A DNA stretch of 64,000 nucleotides. Source: Bradyrhizobium sp. JYMT SZCCT0428. Lineage in GTDB: Bacteria; Pseudomonadota; Alphaproteobacteria; Rhizobiales; Xanthobacteraceae. The notes under the pieces were generated by a model. It was not told where the DNA came from. It did no database searches and saw nothing but the letters and a program-made list of their open reading frames with translations. Of this stretch, positions 1 through 7,647 are shown in pieces. Position numbers and translations under genes: made by a program. Position 1 is the stretch's first letter, and every line of letters begins with the position of its first letter. The stretch is from contig NZ_JAFCLS010000003.1 of NCBI RefSeq assembly GCF_018131075.1, forward strand, positions 124,001 through 188,000. Reading direction: 5' to 3'.

Positions 1-30
1 TTCCTTCAGCCAGGAGAGCGTGAATTTCAT
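1..30 (-). CDS. pheT: Phenylalanyl-tRNA synthetase beta subunit, first 10 codons only
   Basis: The first 30 bases read on the minus strand from an ATG as [10 protein letters not shown], the typical N-terminus of PheT; the rest lies outside the window. PheT pairs with PheS to form the alpha2-beta2 enzyme that charges tRNA-Phe. The ATG overlaps the TGA of the preceding DUF559 gene (ATGA), so translation is probably coupled to it. The position immediately downstream of pheS (with one gene between) supports the call even though very little sequence is visible. Confidence 0.85.
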   Translation of the reverse strand, partial: MKFTLSWLKE

Positions 31-437
31 GACGGTTGCTTTTCTTGCTCCCTCTCCCGCCTGCGGGTCGAGACGAGCGGAGCTCGCTCTTTGAGGGTTA
101 GGGTGGGGGCTCTCTCCGCGACGGCGGCGGCAATTGTTTCAAGGACGCCTGCGCGATTCGTCATCACGTCATGATTGCTGAAGCGAAGCACCTGGAAGCC
201 TCGGGCTTCAATCACGGACGATCGAACGGCATCAACCTGCTCGGCTTGATCTGAAAAATGCTGCCCGCCATCGAGCTCGACCACCAGCTTTGCTGTATGA
301 CAGGCGAAGTCGGCGATGTAGTTCTTGATCGGCACTTGGCGCCGGAAGCCTATGCCGTTCAGCTTGTGATCGCGGAGTTCAGACCAGAGCATGCGTTCAG
401 CATCGGTGGAATTCTTTCGGAGTTCGCGCGCGCTCAC
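27..437 (-). CDS. DUF559 (endonuclease-like) domain protein between pheS and pheT
   Basis: A 136-residue protein matching the DUF559 pattern, related to very-short-patch-repair/restriction-like nucleases. An N-terminal [13 protein letters not shown] segment is followed by FRRQVPI, the core IADF(A)C...[10 protein letters not shown] and a later GFQVLRFSN strand. The D and E of ADF and VELDG are the likely acidic metal-binding residues of a PD-(D/E)XK-like fold. The tail is basic and low complexity. It starts with GTG overlapping the pheS stop (GTGA) and ends overlapping the pheT ATG (ATGA), so it is embedded in the pheST operon with coupling on both sides. The biochemical role is unknown; a function in DNA repair is only inferred from the fold family. 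Confidence 0.85.
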   Translation of the reverse strand: MSARELRKNSTDAERMLWSELRDHKLNGIGFRRQVPIKNYIADFACHTAKLVVELDGGQHFSDQAEQVDAVRSSVIEARGFQVLRFSNHDVMTNRAGVLETIAAAVAERAPTLTLKERAPLVSTRRREREQEKQPS

Positions 438-1516
438 GTGCTCAATCCCCCCGCCAGCGTCGGGATGTCGAGGGGCTTGAAGCCGTAATGGTTGAGCCAG
501 CGCACGTCGCTGTCGAACAGCTGCCTGAGATCGGACATGCCATACTTGAGCATCGCGATGCGATCGATGCCCATGCCCCAGGCAAAGCCCTGATAGACGT
601 CGGGATCGATGCCGCAGGCGCGCAGCACGTTCGGATGCACCATGCCGCAGCCGAGAATCTCCAGCCAGTCCTCACCTTCGCCGAAGCGGATTTCACCCTT
701 GTCGCGCCGGCACTGGATGTCGACCTCGAGTGAGGGCTCCGTGAACGGGAAGAACGACGGGCGGAACCGCATGTTGATGTGGTCGACCTCAAAGAACGCC
801 TTGCAGAACTCATGCAGGATCCATTTGAGGTGGCCGAGATGCGAGCCCTTGTCGATGACGAGGCCTTCGACCTGGTGGAACTGCGGCGTATGCGTCGCGT
901 CGGAATCGATGCGATAAGTGCGGCCCGGGCAGACCACGCGGATCGGCGGCTTCTGGTTCAGCATGGTGCGCACCTGCACCGGTGAGGTGTGGGTACGGAG
1001 CAGCATGCGCGAATTGTCCTGCTTCGGGTTGAAGAAGAACGTGTCGTGCATCTCCCGCGCCGGATGGCCCTCGGGGAAATTCAGCTTTGTAAAATTGTAG
1101 TCGTCGGTCTCGATATCGGGACCTTCGGCGATCGCAAATCCCATGTCGGCGAAGATCGATGTCAGCTCATCCATCACCTGGCTCAGCGGATGGATGCGGC
1201 CCTGCTCGGCCACCGCGTCGCGCAGCGGCAGTGTGACGTCGATGGTCTCGGAAGCGAGGCGGGCGTCGAGGGCGGCCGATTTCAGAATATCGCGGCGCGC
1301 TGTCAGCGCCTGCGTGACCTTGTCCTTGGCGACGTTGATCGCGGCGCCCTGGGTCTTGCGCTCGTCCGGCGACATCTTGCCGAGCGTTGCCAGCAGCGCC
1401 GAGATCGATCCCTTCTTGCCGAGCGCGGCAACGCGCACCGCTTCGAGCGCGGTTTCATCGGCGGCGGCGGCAATATCGGTGAGGATGGTCTGTTCGAGTG
1501 TGGTGAGGTCGGACAC
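434..1516 (-). CDS. pheS: Phenylalanyl-tRNA synthetase alpha subunit
   Basis: Catalytic subunit of the class II phenylalanyl-tRNA synthetase, which ligates phenylalanine to tRNA-Phe in the cytoplasm. The 360-residue product has an N-terminal coiled-coil-like region (about 1-100) and then the class II core: motif 1 around [10 protein letters not shown], motif 2 at [10 protein letters not shown] and motif 3 at [11 protein letters not shown]. The start chosen is GTG at 1516 (reading VSDLTTLEQ), because upstream in-frame sequence is not family-like and a purine-rich AAAGAGA lies just upstream; the length then matches the family. The stop overlaps the GTG of the DUF559 gene. A terminator-like hairpin lies about 60 nt upstream of the start. 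Confidence 0.97.
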   Translation of the reverse strand: MSDLTTLEQTILTDIAAAADETALEAVRVAALGKKGSISALLATLGKMSPDERKTQGAAINVAKDKVTQALTARRDILKSAALDARLASETIDVTLPLRDAVAEQGRIHPLSQVMDELTSIFADMGFAIAEGPDIETDDYNFTKLNFPEGHPAREMHDTFFFNPKQDNSRMLLRTHTSPVQVRTMLNQKPPIRVVCPGRTYRIDSDATHTPQFHQVEGLVIDKGSHLGHLKWILHEFCKAFFEVDHINMRFRPSFFPFTEPSLEVDIQCRRDKGEIRFGEGEDWLEILGCGMVHPNVLRACGIDPDVYQGFAWGMGIDRIAMLKYGMSDLRQLFDSDVRWLNHYGFKPLDIPTLAGGLST

Positions 1517-1574
1517 GGTCAAATCTCTTTCGCAAAAGGCCGCCGGTTGTCGCCGCTCCCGGGCTAAAACGTCA

Positions 1575-1608
1575 AGCAAAAAGCCCGTAACTGGATCAGG
1601 CGGCTTTT
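1575..1608 (-). terminator. Terminator-like hairpin in the pheS leader (possible attenuator)
   Basis: Arms AAAAGCC (1579-1585) and GGCTTTT (1602-1608) pair, and on the minus strand the hairpin is followed by a T-run (1578-1582). It lies between the divergent 1662 gene and pheS, about 60 nt upstream of the pheS GTG, where an intrinsic terminator would act as an attenuator if the pheS promoter is further upstream. I found no convincing Phe-rich leader peptide, so attenuation is inference. Confidence 0.45.
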
Positions 1609-1661
1609 GAACCCTTGATCCCGCGCGCTCTACTCAAGGTGAGTTCGAGAAGGAATACACG

Positions 1662-2066
1662 ATGCGTTTTGGACCTGGGGTGGCCGTCCTGGCCCTCGTT
1701 CTGTCGTTTGCCGCACCTGCCGCCGCCGAAGATTGTCCGGCGACGTCGAGGGACGACGTCTTGACCGCGATGAAGGCGGCGAGCTGCAACCGTGCCATGC
1801 AAATCGCCTCGGCCTGCTCAGGCGGGGCCACCGGCGACGTTGGGCTCACCGACGCCGTTGAAGAAAAATGCGAGGGCGACTTCCTCGCCCGCCTCAAGCG
1901 GGCGCAGAAAAAGGCCTATCAGCGCGAAAAGGATGCCTGCGACCGCAAGTACAGCGGCGAGGAGGGCACCATGTACATTTCGTTCGCGGCGTTCTGCCGG
2001 GCGAAGGTCGCCCAGCGTTACTCGCAGCGGGCGCTGAAAGCAGCTAACCCTGCGCGGGCCCGCTGA
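1662..2066 (+). CDS. Small secreted Cys-containing protein, function unknown
   Basis: A 134-residue protein with a clear Sec signal peptide: MRFG, a hydrophobic stretch VAVLALVLSFA, then an APAAAE cleavage region near residue 23. The mature part has six cysteines spread along mostly helical, charged sequence (DC, SC, AC, KC, AC, FC), with a basic segment LARLKRAQKKAYQREK in the middle. A strong ribosome site (AGAAGGAA) precedes the ATG. It is transcribed divergently from pheS and convergently with rplT. It is probably periplasmic; lysozyme-inhibitor-like families have a similar layout, but I do not recognise a named family. Confidence 0.8.
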   Translation: MRFGPGVAVLALVLSFAAPAAAEDCPATSRDDVLTAMKAASCNRAMQIASACSGGATGDVGLTDAVEEKCEGDFLARLKRAQKKAYQREKDACDRKYSGEEGTMYISFAAFCRAKVAQRYSQRALKAANPARAR

Positions 2067-2104
2067 CGCCTCAAGTCGGGTGCCGTTTCAGGTACCTTGG
2101 AACC

Positions 2105-2464
2105 TCAGGCTGCGAGCGCAGCCTTGGCCTTTTCAGCGATCGCCTGGAACGCCGCCGGCTCGGTGATGGCGAGATCCGACAGCACCTTGCGGTCCACCGT
2201 GATGCCCGACTTCGAGAGGCCGTTGATAAAGACGCTGTAGGTCATGCCGAACGGGCGAACCGCGGCATTGATGCGCTGGATCCAGAGCGCGCGGAACGTG
2301 CGCTTCTTGCGCTTGCGGTCACGGAAGGCATATTGCCCGGCCTTTTCGACCGCGGCCTTGGCGGCGCGGATGGTGTTCTTGCGGCGGCCGGAAAAGCCCT
2401 TGGCGGCCTTGTAGACTTTCTTGTGCTTGGCGTGAGAGGTCACACCGCGTTTGACGCGAGACAT
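2105..2464 (-). CDS. rplT: 50S ribosomal protein L20
   Basis: A 119-residue basic protein beginning [17 protein letters not shown], with the L20 hallmarks GFSGRRKNT and [15 protein letters not shown]20 binds 23S rRNA early in large-subunit assembly and in many bacteria represses its own operon by binding the mRNA leader. It follows rpmI on the same strand after an 80-bp gap, forming the usual rpmI-rplT unit; here infC is separated from them by plus-strand genes. AAGGA upstream supports the start. Confidence 0.98.
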   Translation of the reverse strand: MSRVKRGVTSHAKHKKVYKAAKGFSGRRKNTIRAAKAAVEKAGQYAFRDRKRKKRTFRALWIQRINAAVRPFGMTYSVFINGLSKSGITVDRKVLSDLAITEPAAFQAIAEKAKAALAA

Positions 2465-2544
2465 GACTGCTATCCTTAAAATCTGAAATCAGGTGACGGA
2501 TCGCCGCGCGCGCGCGGCCGGCTAAATCGGAAATGCGAGCGCGA

Positions 2545-2745
2545 TCAGGCGTTCGGCAAGAAGTACTTCTTGACGTTGTCGCCGTCGGTCTTGAACAGCA
2601 CGCGCGTGCCGCGGAGCTGACGAATCTGCTTCTTCGTCCGCTTGATCATGCCGTGGCGCTTGCCGCGCTGGGCGTGCATCACTTTGCCGGTGGCAGTCAC
2701 CTTGAAGCGCTTTTTAGCGCCTGATTTGGTCTTCAGCTTGGGCAT
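2545..2745 (-). CDS. rpmI: 50S ribosomal protein L35
   Basis: A 66-residue, highly basic protein starting [20 protein letters not shown], with the [15 protein letters not shown] core: full-length L35 of the large ribosomal subunit. AGGAGA precedes the ATG. It is the first gene of rpmI-rplT on the minus strand, and its leader carries a GC-rich hairpin followed by a short T-run (2766-2788), a possible site for L20 feedback or attenuation. Confidence 0.98.
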   Translation of the reverse strand: MPKLKTKSGAKKRFKVTATGKVMHAQRGKRHGMIKRTKKQIRQLRGTRVLFKTDGDNVKKYFLPNA

Positions 2746-2765
2746 TTGGCTCTCCTATGGCCACA

Positions 2766-2788
2766 GGAAAACGCGCCCCGAGGGGCGC
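2766..2788 (-). promoter_or_regulatory. GC-rich leader hairpin upstream of rpmI-rplT
   Basis: GCGCCCC (2773-2779) and GGGGCGC (2782-2788) form a six- to seven-pair stem with a tight loop. On the minus strand it is followed by GTTTTCC, about 25 nt before the rpmI start codon. It resembles a terminator or attenuator in the 5' leader. Ribosomal protein L20 is known to control this operon through leader RNA structure in other bacteria; its use here is inferred. Confidence 0.4.
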
Positions 2789-3010
2789 TTCTGCGGCTTA
2801 AAATGCTCGTTAGAGCGTTGAAAGTGCTCAGGTTTTTTCGAAAACGAAACCACCCGCACGGGGTCATCGACACGGCAGCCCTTAATCAGCCGGGCGATGA
2901 AGGCTGGGCTTATGACAGACCAGACGCATGTTTGCAACGTTGAACCGGTAAACCCTGTGCTGTGACGTAGTCGTTGATGTGATCCCAGTCCCAGCCGAAA
3001 CAGGACCAAA

Positions 3011-3430
3011 ATGACCAGATTTCATCGTTCCATTTCCCGCTTCGCCACCTTTTCCCACTTTTCGACCCTGCGCTGGCTCCCCGTGTTCGCGGCGCTTGCC
3101 GTGACCGCGGTGCCCTCCACCGCTGACGCGGCCAGAGCCTCAGGCGCCTACAACGGCACCTGGAACGTGGTGTTCGCCACCACCCGGGGCAATTGCAGCT
3201 CCGGCTACAGCGTCCCGTTCCAGGTGATGGGAACCCGGGTGTCATCGGCCGGCGGGGGCAGGGTCTCCGGCTCCGTCAGCCGTGGCGGCGCGGTTGCCGT
3301 CAACGTGTCGGTTGGCGCATCCAAGGCCAGCGGCGGCGGCCGGCTCGCCGGCACCAGCGGTGCCGGCTCATGGAGCGGCATCATCACCGGTGATCGCTGC
3401 AGCGGTACCTGGCAGGCCACACGCAGCTGA
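3011..3430 (+). CDS. Small secreted Gly/Ser-rich protein, function unknown
   Basis: A 139-residue protein with a long basic N-terminus (MTRFHRSISRF), a hydrophobic core LPVFAALAVTAV and a cleavage region around STADAARA near residue 40. The mature part opens with GAYNGTWNVVF and continues in short glycine- and serine-rich beta-strand-like repeats (GGGRVSGSVS, GGGRLAGTSGAGSWSG), with two cysteines and a terminal CSGTWQATRS. The TW/GTW motifs at both ends suggest a small closed beta-barrel-like secreted domain. No named family is recognised. Confidence 0.75.
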   Translation: MTRFHRSISRFATFSHFSTLRWLPVFAALAVTAVPSTADAARASGAYNGTWNVVFATTRGNCSSGYSVPFQVMGTRVSSAGGGRVSGSVSRGGAVAVNVSVGASKASGGGRLAGTSGAGSWSGIITGDRCSGTWQATRS

Positions 3431-3504
3431 CTTTGCCGTATCCGCCGAATTGGCTGTAGCTTGACGACACGCGCGAAAGACGCGGCTCGATCAAGGGACG
3501 TCTG

Positions 3505-4494
3505 ATGCTGGGAGTAGGAATTCTGGGCGCCGGGTTTTTCGGCGCCTTTCATGCGCGCGCGATTGCGGCCGTTCCGGATGTCAGCATCGCCGCGGTGTGC
3601 GCGGAAGAACTGGCGCTCGCCGAAGCTTTCGCCGCCGAACATGGCGGCAGGCCATATGGCGATTGGCGCGCAATGCTGGCCGACAATTCGGTCGACGCCG
3701 TCGCGATCACGGCCCCGCATCATTTGCATTGCGAGCTGGCGGTGGCCGCGCTGCAGGCCGGCAAGCACGTGTTGCTGGAAAAGCCGATGGCGCTGTCGGT
3801 CGCCGAATGCAGCCGCATCATTGCTTCAGCCGAAACCGGCCGGCGCAAACTGATGGTCGGGCAGATCATGCATTTCGTCTGGCCCTGCCTCGTGGCGCGC
3901 GAGATCCTCGATCGCGGTGAGCTCGGCAAGCCCGTGATGGGGTCGAGCTCGCTGCAGAAGATCTGGATGGAGCCGAACCGCCGCGGCTGGCACCTCGATC
4001 CCTTAACCGGCGGCGGCATGCTGATGACGGCCGGGATCCACGCACTGGATCAGCTGGTCTGGCTGATGAACGGCCGGGTCGGGTCGGTTTCGGCCGCGGT
4101 CAGCACGTCGTTTCACGATCAGAAAGCCGATGACAGCGCCATGATGCTGCTGCGCTTTGCCGACGGCCGGTTTGGGCAGGTGGCCAGCATCGGCTTCCGG
4201 GACGGCGCGGGAACCTTCGATATAGACCTCGTCTGCGAGCGAGGAACGCTGCGGATCGACTTCGATCGCGGGGTTGCCATCGGACAGAATGGAAAGTGGA
4301 CGGACGTTCCGAACTCCCATGATCCGGCGTGGATGCAGAACGCCGTCGTCAGGGAATGGCAGGCGTTGGCGGCGGCGATCGTCAATGACACGGATGTGCC
4401 TGTTACCGGCGACTACGGGCGGCACATCATTGCGTGCATCGATGCCGCCATGATTTCGGGCCGCGAACGCCGGGACGTCGAGGTCTCGGCGTGA
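3505..4494 (+). CDS. Gfo/Idh/MocA family NAD(P)-dependent oxidoreductase
   Basis: A 329-residue oxidoreductase. The N-terminal Rossmann domain carries the dinucleotide motif GILGAGFFG (residues 5-13), an ITAPHHLHCELAV segment and the family EKP motif (92-94). The C-terminal half has HLDPLTGGGMLMTAGIHALD, which supplies the Asp and His of the active site, and the beta-sheet domain that binds sugar-like substrates. Such enzymes oxidise or reduce hydroxyl groups on sugars, inositols or related compounds; the substrate cannot be read here. AAGGGA precedes the ATG. The gene stands alone between a secreted protein and the convergent infC. Confidence 0.93.
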   Translation: MLGVGILGAGFFGAFHARAIAAVPDVSIAAVCAEELALAEAFAAEHGGRPYGDWRAMLADNSVDAVAITAPHHLHCELAVAALQAGKHVLLEKPMALSVAECSRIIASAETGRRKLMVGQIMHFVWPCLVAREILDRGELGKPVMGSSSLQKIWMEPNRRGWHLDPLTGGGMLMTAGIHALDQLVWLMNGRVGSVSAAVSTSFHDQKADDSAMMLLRFADGRFGQVASIGFRDGAGTFDIDLVCERGTLRIDFDRGVAIGQNGKWTDVPNSHDPAWMQNAVVREWQALAAAIVNDTDVPVTGDYGRHIIACIDAAMISGRERRDVEVSA

Positions 4495-4500
4495 CGCCAA

Positions 4501-4533
4501 ATGAAAACGCCCCCGGATCAATTCCGAGGGCGT
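4501..4533 (-). terminator. Intrinsic terminator of infC
   Basis: A hairpin at 4507-4533 pairs ACGCCC plus CGGA with TCCG plus GGGCGT. On the minus strand it is followed by TTTTCAT. It lies about 30 nt past the infC stop and between convergent genes, as expected for a rho-independent terminator. Confidence 0.75.
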
Positions 4534-4564
4534 GTTCCGGTATGAAATAGACGCGTCTCGCTGG

Positions 4565-5104
4565 TTAGCGCGGCGCCAGTACCATCACGACCTGGCGGCC
4601 TTCGAATCGCGCGTCCTGCTCCACCTTGGCGAACTCGGCGACGTCGGCCTTGACCTTGTCCAGCAGCTTGGTGCCGATCTCCTGGTGGGCCATTTCGCGG
4701 CCGCGGTAGCGCAGGGTGATCTTGACCTTGTCGCCTTCCTCGAAGAACCGCTGCATCGCGCGCATCTTCACGTCGTAATCGTGATCGTCGATCATCGGCC
4801 GCAGCTTGATCTCCTTGATCTCGACGACCTTCTGCTTCTTGCGGGCTTCAGCGGCTTTTTTCTGCGCGGAATATTTGAACTTCCCGTAGTCCATAATTTT
4901 GCAAACGGGAGGATTATTGTTCGGCGAAATCTCGACAAGATCCATGCCCGCTTCAACGGCCATCTTGACGGCTACCACGGTCTCGACTGTTCCGTGGTTG
5001 GTGCCGTTCTGATCGATCAGCTGGATCTGCGCGTTGCGGATTTCATCATTGGTGCGCGGCCCGTCTTTGGCTGCAGCGGGCGGGGCTCTGTTAGGACGGC
5101 GAAT
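4565..5104 (-). CDS. infC: Translation initiation factor IF-3, AUU start
   Basis: IF-3 binds the 30S subunit, monitors start-codon and initiator-tRNA pairing and prevents premature subunit joining. Both domains are visible: an N-terminal half with [17 protein letters not shown] and [26 protein letters not shown], a Lys-rich linker, and a C-terminal half with [17 protein letters not shown] and [18 protein letters not shown]. The start chosen is the ATT at 5104 (reading IRRPNRAP), preceded by GGAG at the right distance. It gives 179 residues, whereas the nearest upstream ATG adds 15 residues that are not family-like. AUU starts are the classic autoregulatory feature of infC: IF-3 discriminates against its own codon. 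The gene is monocistronic here, with a terminator downstream. Confidence 0.96.
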   Translation of the reverse strand: MRRPNRAPPAAAKDGPRTNDEIRNAQIQLIDQNGTNHGTVETVVAVKMAVEAGMDLVEISPNNNPPVCKIMDYGKFKYSAQKKAAEARKKQKVVEIKEIKLRPMIDDHDYDVKMRAMQRFFEEGDKVKITLRYRGREMAHQEIGTKLLDKVKADVAEFAKVEQDARFEGRQVVMVLAPR

Positions 5105-5354
5105 GGGTAATTCTCCAATGCTGTGAAGGAAGGCTATATTTTGAAGCAATACGCGGCGCTGGGCAAGCGAACTCGCTGTCTGCGCTCGAAAACCGTCAAA
5201 TGCGAGGCATTTTGGTCACGCCCGGCAAATATAGCGCAACGGCACGTTCCGCAAGGACAGCCCCGAGATTTGCCTGTGCGCTTGCCGGCGTTGACCGGTG
5301 GTTGACCCAAGAGGTGGGCTCGCCGACAAAGCAGCGGGCAAGAGTAGCGAATCC

Positions 5355-6170
5355 ATGACCAATCCAGCGGTAAACGATCAGGAACCGGCCTTCATTGAGG
5401 TGGGTAGCGGCGATGGCGAGCGCAAAATCGCGGTGCGGGCGCGGGCCGGAGGTACTCCCGGCCTGATCTGGCTGGGTGGTTTCAACTCCGACATGAAGGG
5501 CACCAAGGCGCTGTCGCTGGATGCCTGGGCCGCCGAACAGGGCCGCGCCTGCGTCCGGTTCGACTATTCCGGCCATGGCGAATCCGGCGGCGCCTTCATC
5601 GACGGCACCATCGGGCGCTGGCTGGAGGAGAGCGTTGCCGTGTTCGCGCGGTTTTGTCGAGGCCCCCAGGTCGTGATCGGCTCGTCGATGGGGGGCTGGA
5701 TGGCGCTGCTGCTGGCGCGCGAGATCGCAAAGCGGGAAGCGAGCCAGGCGGCATCGCAAGCGAGCCGGCCGAGCTTGGCGGGACTGGTGCTGATCGCACC
5801 GGCGCCCGACTTCACCGAGCAGTTGATGTGGAACCAGTTTACGCCCGAAATTCAGCAGGAGATCCAGACCAAGGGTGTCTGGATGCGGCCGTCGCAATAT
5901 GGCGACGGCGCGCCCTACCCGATCACGCGCGCGCTGATCGAGGACGGCCGCGATCACCTTCTGCTCGGCAGCGCCATCGAGGTCGGTTGCCCCGTCCGCA
6001 TCCTGCAGGGCGCGCAGGATCCTGATGTGCCGTGGCAGCACGCGTTCGCATTGGCGCACCGGCTGCCGAGCGAGGACGTGGTGCTGACCATGATCCAGGA
6101 CGGCGATCACCGCCTGTCGCGGCCGCAGGACATCGCCCGGATCATCGCCGCGGTGGCGGAGATCGGGTAA
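5355..6170 (+). CDS. Alpha/beta hydrolase (carboxylesterase-like)
   Basis: A 271-residue serine hydrolase from the ATG at 5355 (MTNPAVNDQEP). An in-frame ATG at 5298 would add 19 residues without family character. The fold landmarks are the oxyanion strand LIWLGGFNSD (about 37-46), the FDYSGHGESGG turn (69-79), the nucleophile elbow GSSMG (109-113), an acidic residue in GAQDPDVPW and the catalytic His in GDHRLSRP near the C-terminus. It belongs to the small-esterase/depalmitoylase-like branch; the substrate is unknown. A short spacer separates it from the NTF2-like gene, so co-transcription is likely. Confidence 0.9.
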   Translation: MTNPAVNDQEPAFIEVGSGDGERKIAVRARAGGTPGLIWLGGFNSDMKGTKALSLDAWAAEQGRACVRFDYSGHGESGGAFIDGTIGRWLEESVAVFARFCRGPQVVIGSSMGGWMALLLAREIAKREASQAASQASRPSLAGLVLIAPAPDFTEQLMWNQFTPEIQQEIQTKGVWMRPSQYGDGAPYPITRALIEDGRDHLLLGSAIEVGCPVRILQGAQDPDVPWQHAFALAHRLPSEDVVLTMIQDGDHRLSRPQDIARIIAAVAEIG

Positions 6171-6234
6171 ACTGTCCCTTCCTTCTCCCACAACAAGGGG
6201 AGAGGGGAAGAAAAAGGTAAGGGAGAGAACCCCC

Positions 6235-6705
6235 ATGAACACATCGGAGCTGCTGCGCGCGTTCTGCGACGGCGTCGAACAGCACAACGGCAAGGCGTTC
6301 GCCGAATTGTTCACCGAAGACGGCGTCTATCACGACGTGTTCTACGGCGCGTTCGCCGGCCGCGCCAGAATCGCCGAATTGATCGACGACTGGTTCTATC
6401 GCACGGCCACCGATTTTCGCTGGGACATGCACACGCCGGTCAGTGACGGCCAGACGCTCTATGCGCGCTACACGTTCAGCTACCGCTCGACGCTGCCGGA
6501 GGCCAAGGGCGCGCGGGCGATGTTCGAGGGCGTTTCGATCATGCGGCTGCGCGACGGCAAGATTCTCGAATATCACGAGGTCGCCAACACCGCGCCCGCT
6601 TTCGTCCAGCTGAATTTTGCGCCGGAGCGCATCGCCAAGATCGTCGCCAAGCAGGGCGCCGCACTGCAGGCGCGGCCCGAGATGGCGCGGCATTTGGTGG
6701 ATTAG
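6235..6705 (+). CDS. NTF2-like / SnoaL-like domain protein
   Basis: A 156-residue cytoplasmic protein of the nuclear-transport-factor-2-like fold. LLRAFCDGVEQHNGKAFAELFTEDGVYHDVFYGAFAGRARIAELID is the typical helix-strand opening, and the closing strands are LYARYTFSYRSTLP, ARAMFEGVSIMRLRDGKILEYHEVANT. Members include small isomerases and cyclases, lumazine/limonene-epoxide-type enzymes and non-enzymatic binding domains; the function is not predictable from sequence. GGGAGAG precedes the ATG. It follows the hydrolase on the same strand, and a long palindromic repeat lies directly downstream. Confidence 0.85.
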   Translation: MNTSELLRAFCDGVEQHNGKAFAELFTEDGVYHDVFYGAFAGRARIAELIDDWFYRTATDFRWDMHTPVSDGQTLYARYTFSYRSTLPEAKGARAMFEGVSIMRLRDGKILEYHEVANTAPAFVQLNFAPERIAKIVAKQGAALQARPEMARHLVD

Positions 6706-6718
6706 ATTTCTCTCTCCC

Positions 6719-6803
6719 CGTCATTGCGAGCGAAGCGAAGCAATCCATAGCGCGGCATAACGGATGGATGGATTGCTTCGTCGCAAGTGCTCCTCGCAAT
6801 GAC
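6719..6803. repeat. Long intergenic palindrome (REP-like), CGTCATTGCGAG family
   Basis: CGTCATTGCGAG (6719-6730) is mirrored by CTCGCAATGACG (6792-6803). Internal arms AAGCAATCCA and TGGATTGCTT also pair, so the whole element folds into one long stem. It lies between convergent genes. Palindromes of this type are dispersed through Bradyrhizobium genomes. Confidence 0.8.
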
Positions 6804-6815
6804 GCTTGGAGCGAC

Positions 6816-7613
6816 CTACGGCGGCGGCACGTTCGTCATCGGCTTCTTCTGCGCCAGTGCGGCGACCGTCGACGTGCCGATCGGGCCTTTTTCGTCATAG
6901 AGCCAGCACTCGCCGATCGCGATGCCGTCGCTGGCGTGATGGTTGACGACGTCGAAGCCGATCCATCGCGTCACCGGCAGCCGGTGCAGATACAATGTGA
7001 CGTCGCTGTTGATATAGCCGAGCCCCTTATCGCCCGCATTGGCAAACGGGCTCGCAAAATCCGCGCCGGTGGCGACGTGGACGAAGGGCGACATCGGCAC
7101 GCCCTCGACCAGCTCGCGGACCTCGCTCATCCACAAACGCCGCGGGCCGAGCGAGCCCATGCGGCCCGTGATCGGCCTGGTCGTCCATTTGCCGTTCATG
7201 CCGAGCTTGGGGTCGGTCGGCGCCGGGATCGTTTCCGGCAGCGGCGCGTCCCAGTTTGACGGCGACCAGACATTGCCGGGCGCATTTTCCGTCCGGCGCA
7301 ACAACTGGCAGGAAGCGCGCGCCATGCGGGTGGTGCCGGAGAAAAACTCGGCTTCCACCACCTTGATCCGCAGGCCCTCGCGGATCAGCCGCGTGGTGAC
7401 CTCCACCGGTGTGTGGATGTCCGGCAGGCGGAACATATCGACCGTCAGCCGTGCCGGCACAAACTCGTCGGAGCCGTGACGCTCCTCGATCACGTGGGCC
7501 AGAAGGCCGACCACGACGCGACCATGCATCGAGCTCGGGTCCCACGGACCGTTCGAGACCGGATTGGGGATGAAGGCGTCGCCGTTTTTGGCGAAGAAGG
7601 GCTGGTTTGTCAT
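6816..7613 (-). CDS. Acyl-CoA thioesterase-like (hotdog fold) protein
   Basis: A 265-residue protein from the ATG at 7613 (MTNQPFFAKNGDAFIPNP). The N-terminal hotdog region reads GPWDPSSMHGRVVVGLLAHVIEERH and DEFVPARLTVDMFRLPDIHTPVEVTTRLIREGLRIKVVEAEFF, the pattern of TesB-like thioesterase domains. The second half has VNHHASDGIAIGECWLYDEKGPIG, typical of the C-terminal hotdog copy. It probably hydrolyses or binds an acyl-CoA or aromatic thioester; the substrate is unknown. The start lies 34 bp after the queG stop on the same strand, suggesting co-transcription with queG and the GST gene. Confidence 0.85.
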   Translation of the reverse strand: MTNQPFFAKNGDAFIPNPVSNGPWDPSSMHGRVVVGLLAHVIEERHGSDEFVPARLTVDMFRLPDIHTPVEVTTRLIREGLRIKVVEAEFFSGTTRMARASCQLLRRTENAPGNVWSPSNWDAPLPETIPAPTDPKLGMNGKWTTRPITGRMGSLGPRRLWMSEVRELVEGVPMSPFVHVATGADFASPFANAGDKGLGYINSDVTLYLHRLPVTRWIGFDVVNHHASDGIAIGECWLYDEKGPIGTSTVAALAQKKPMTNVPPP

Positions 7614-7647
7614 GACCGGCGAACATGACGGAAACCGCGCGATAAAA

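Noticed and set aside
5196-6314. Minus-strand frame opposite the alpha/beta hydrolase
   Set aside because: Overlaps a protein with a complete catalytic motif set on the other strand.
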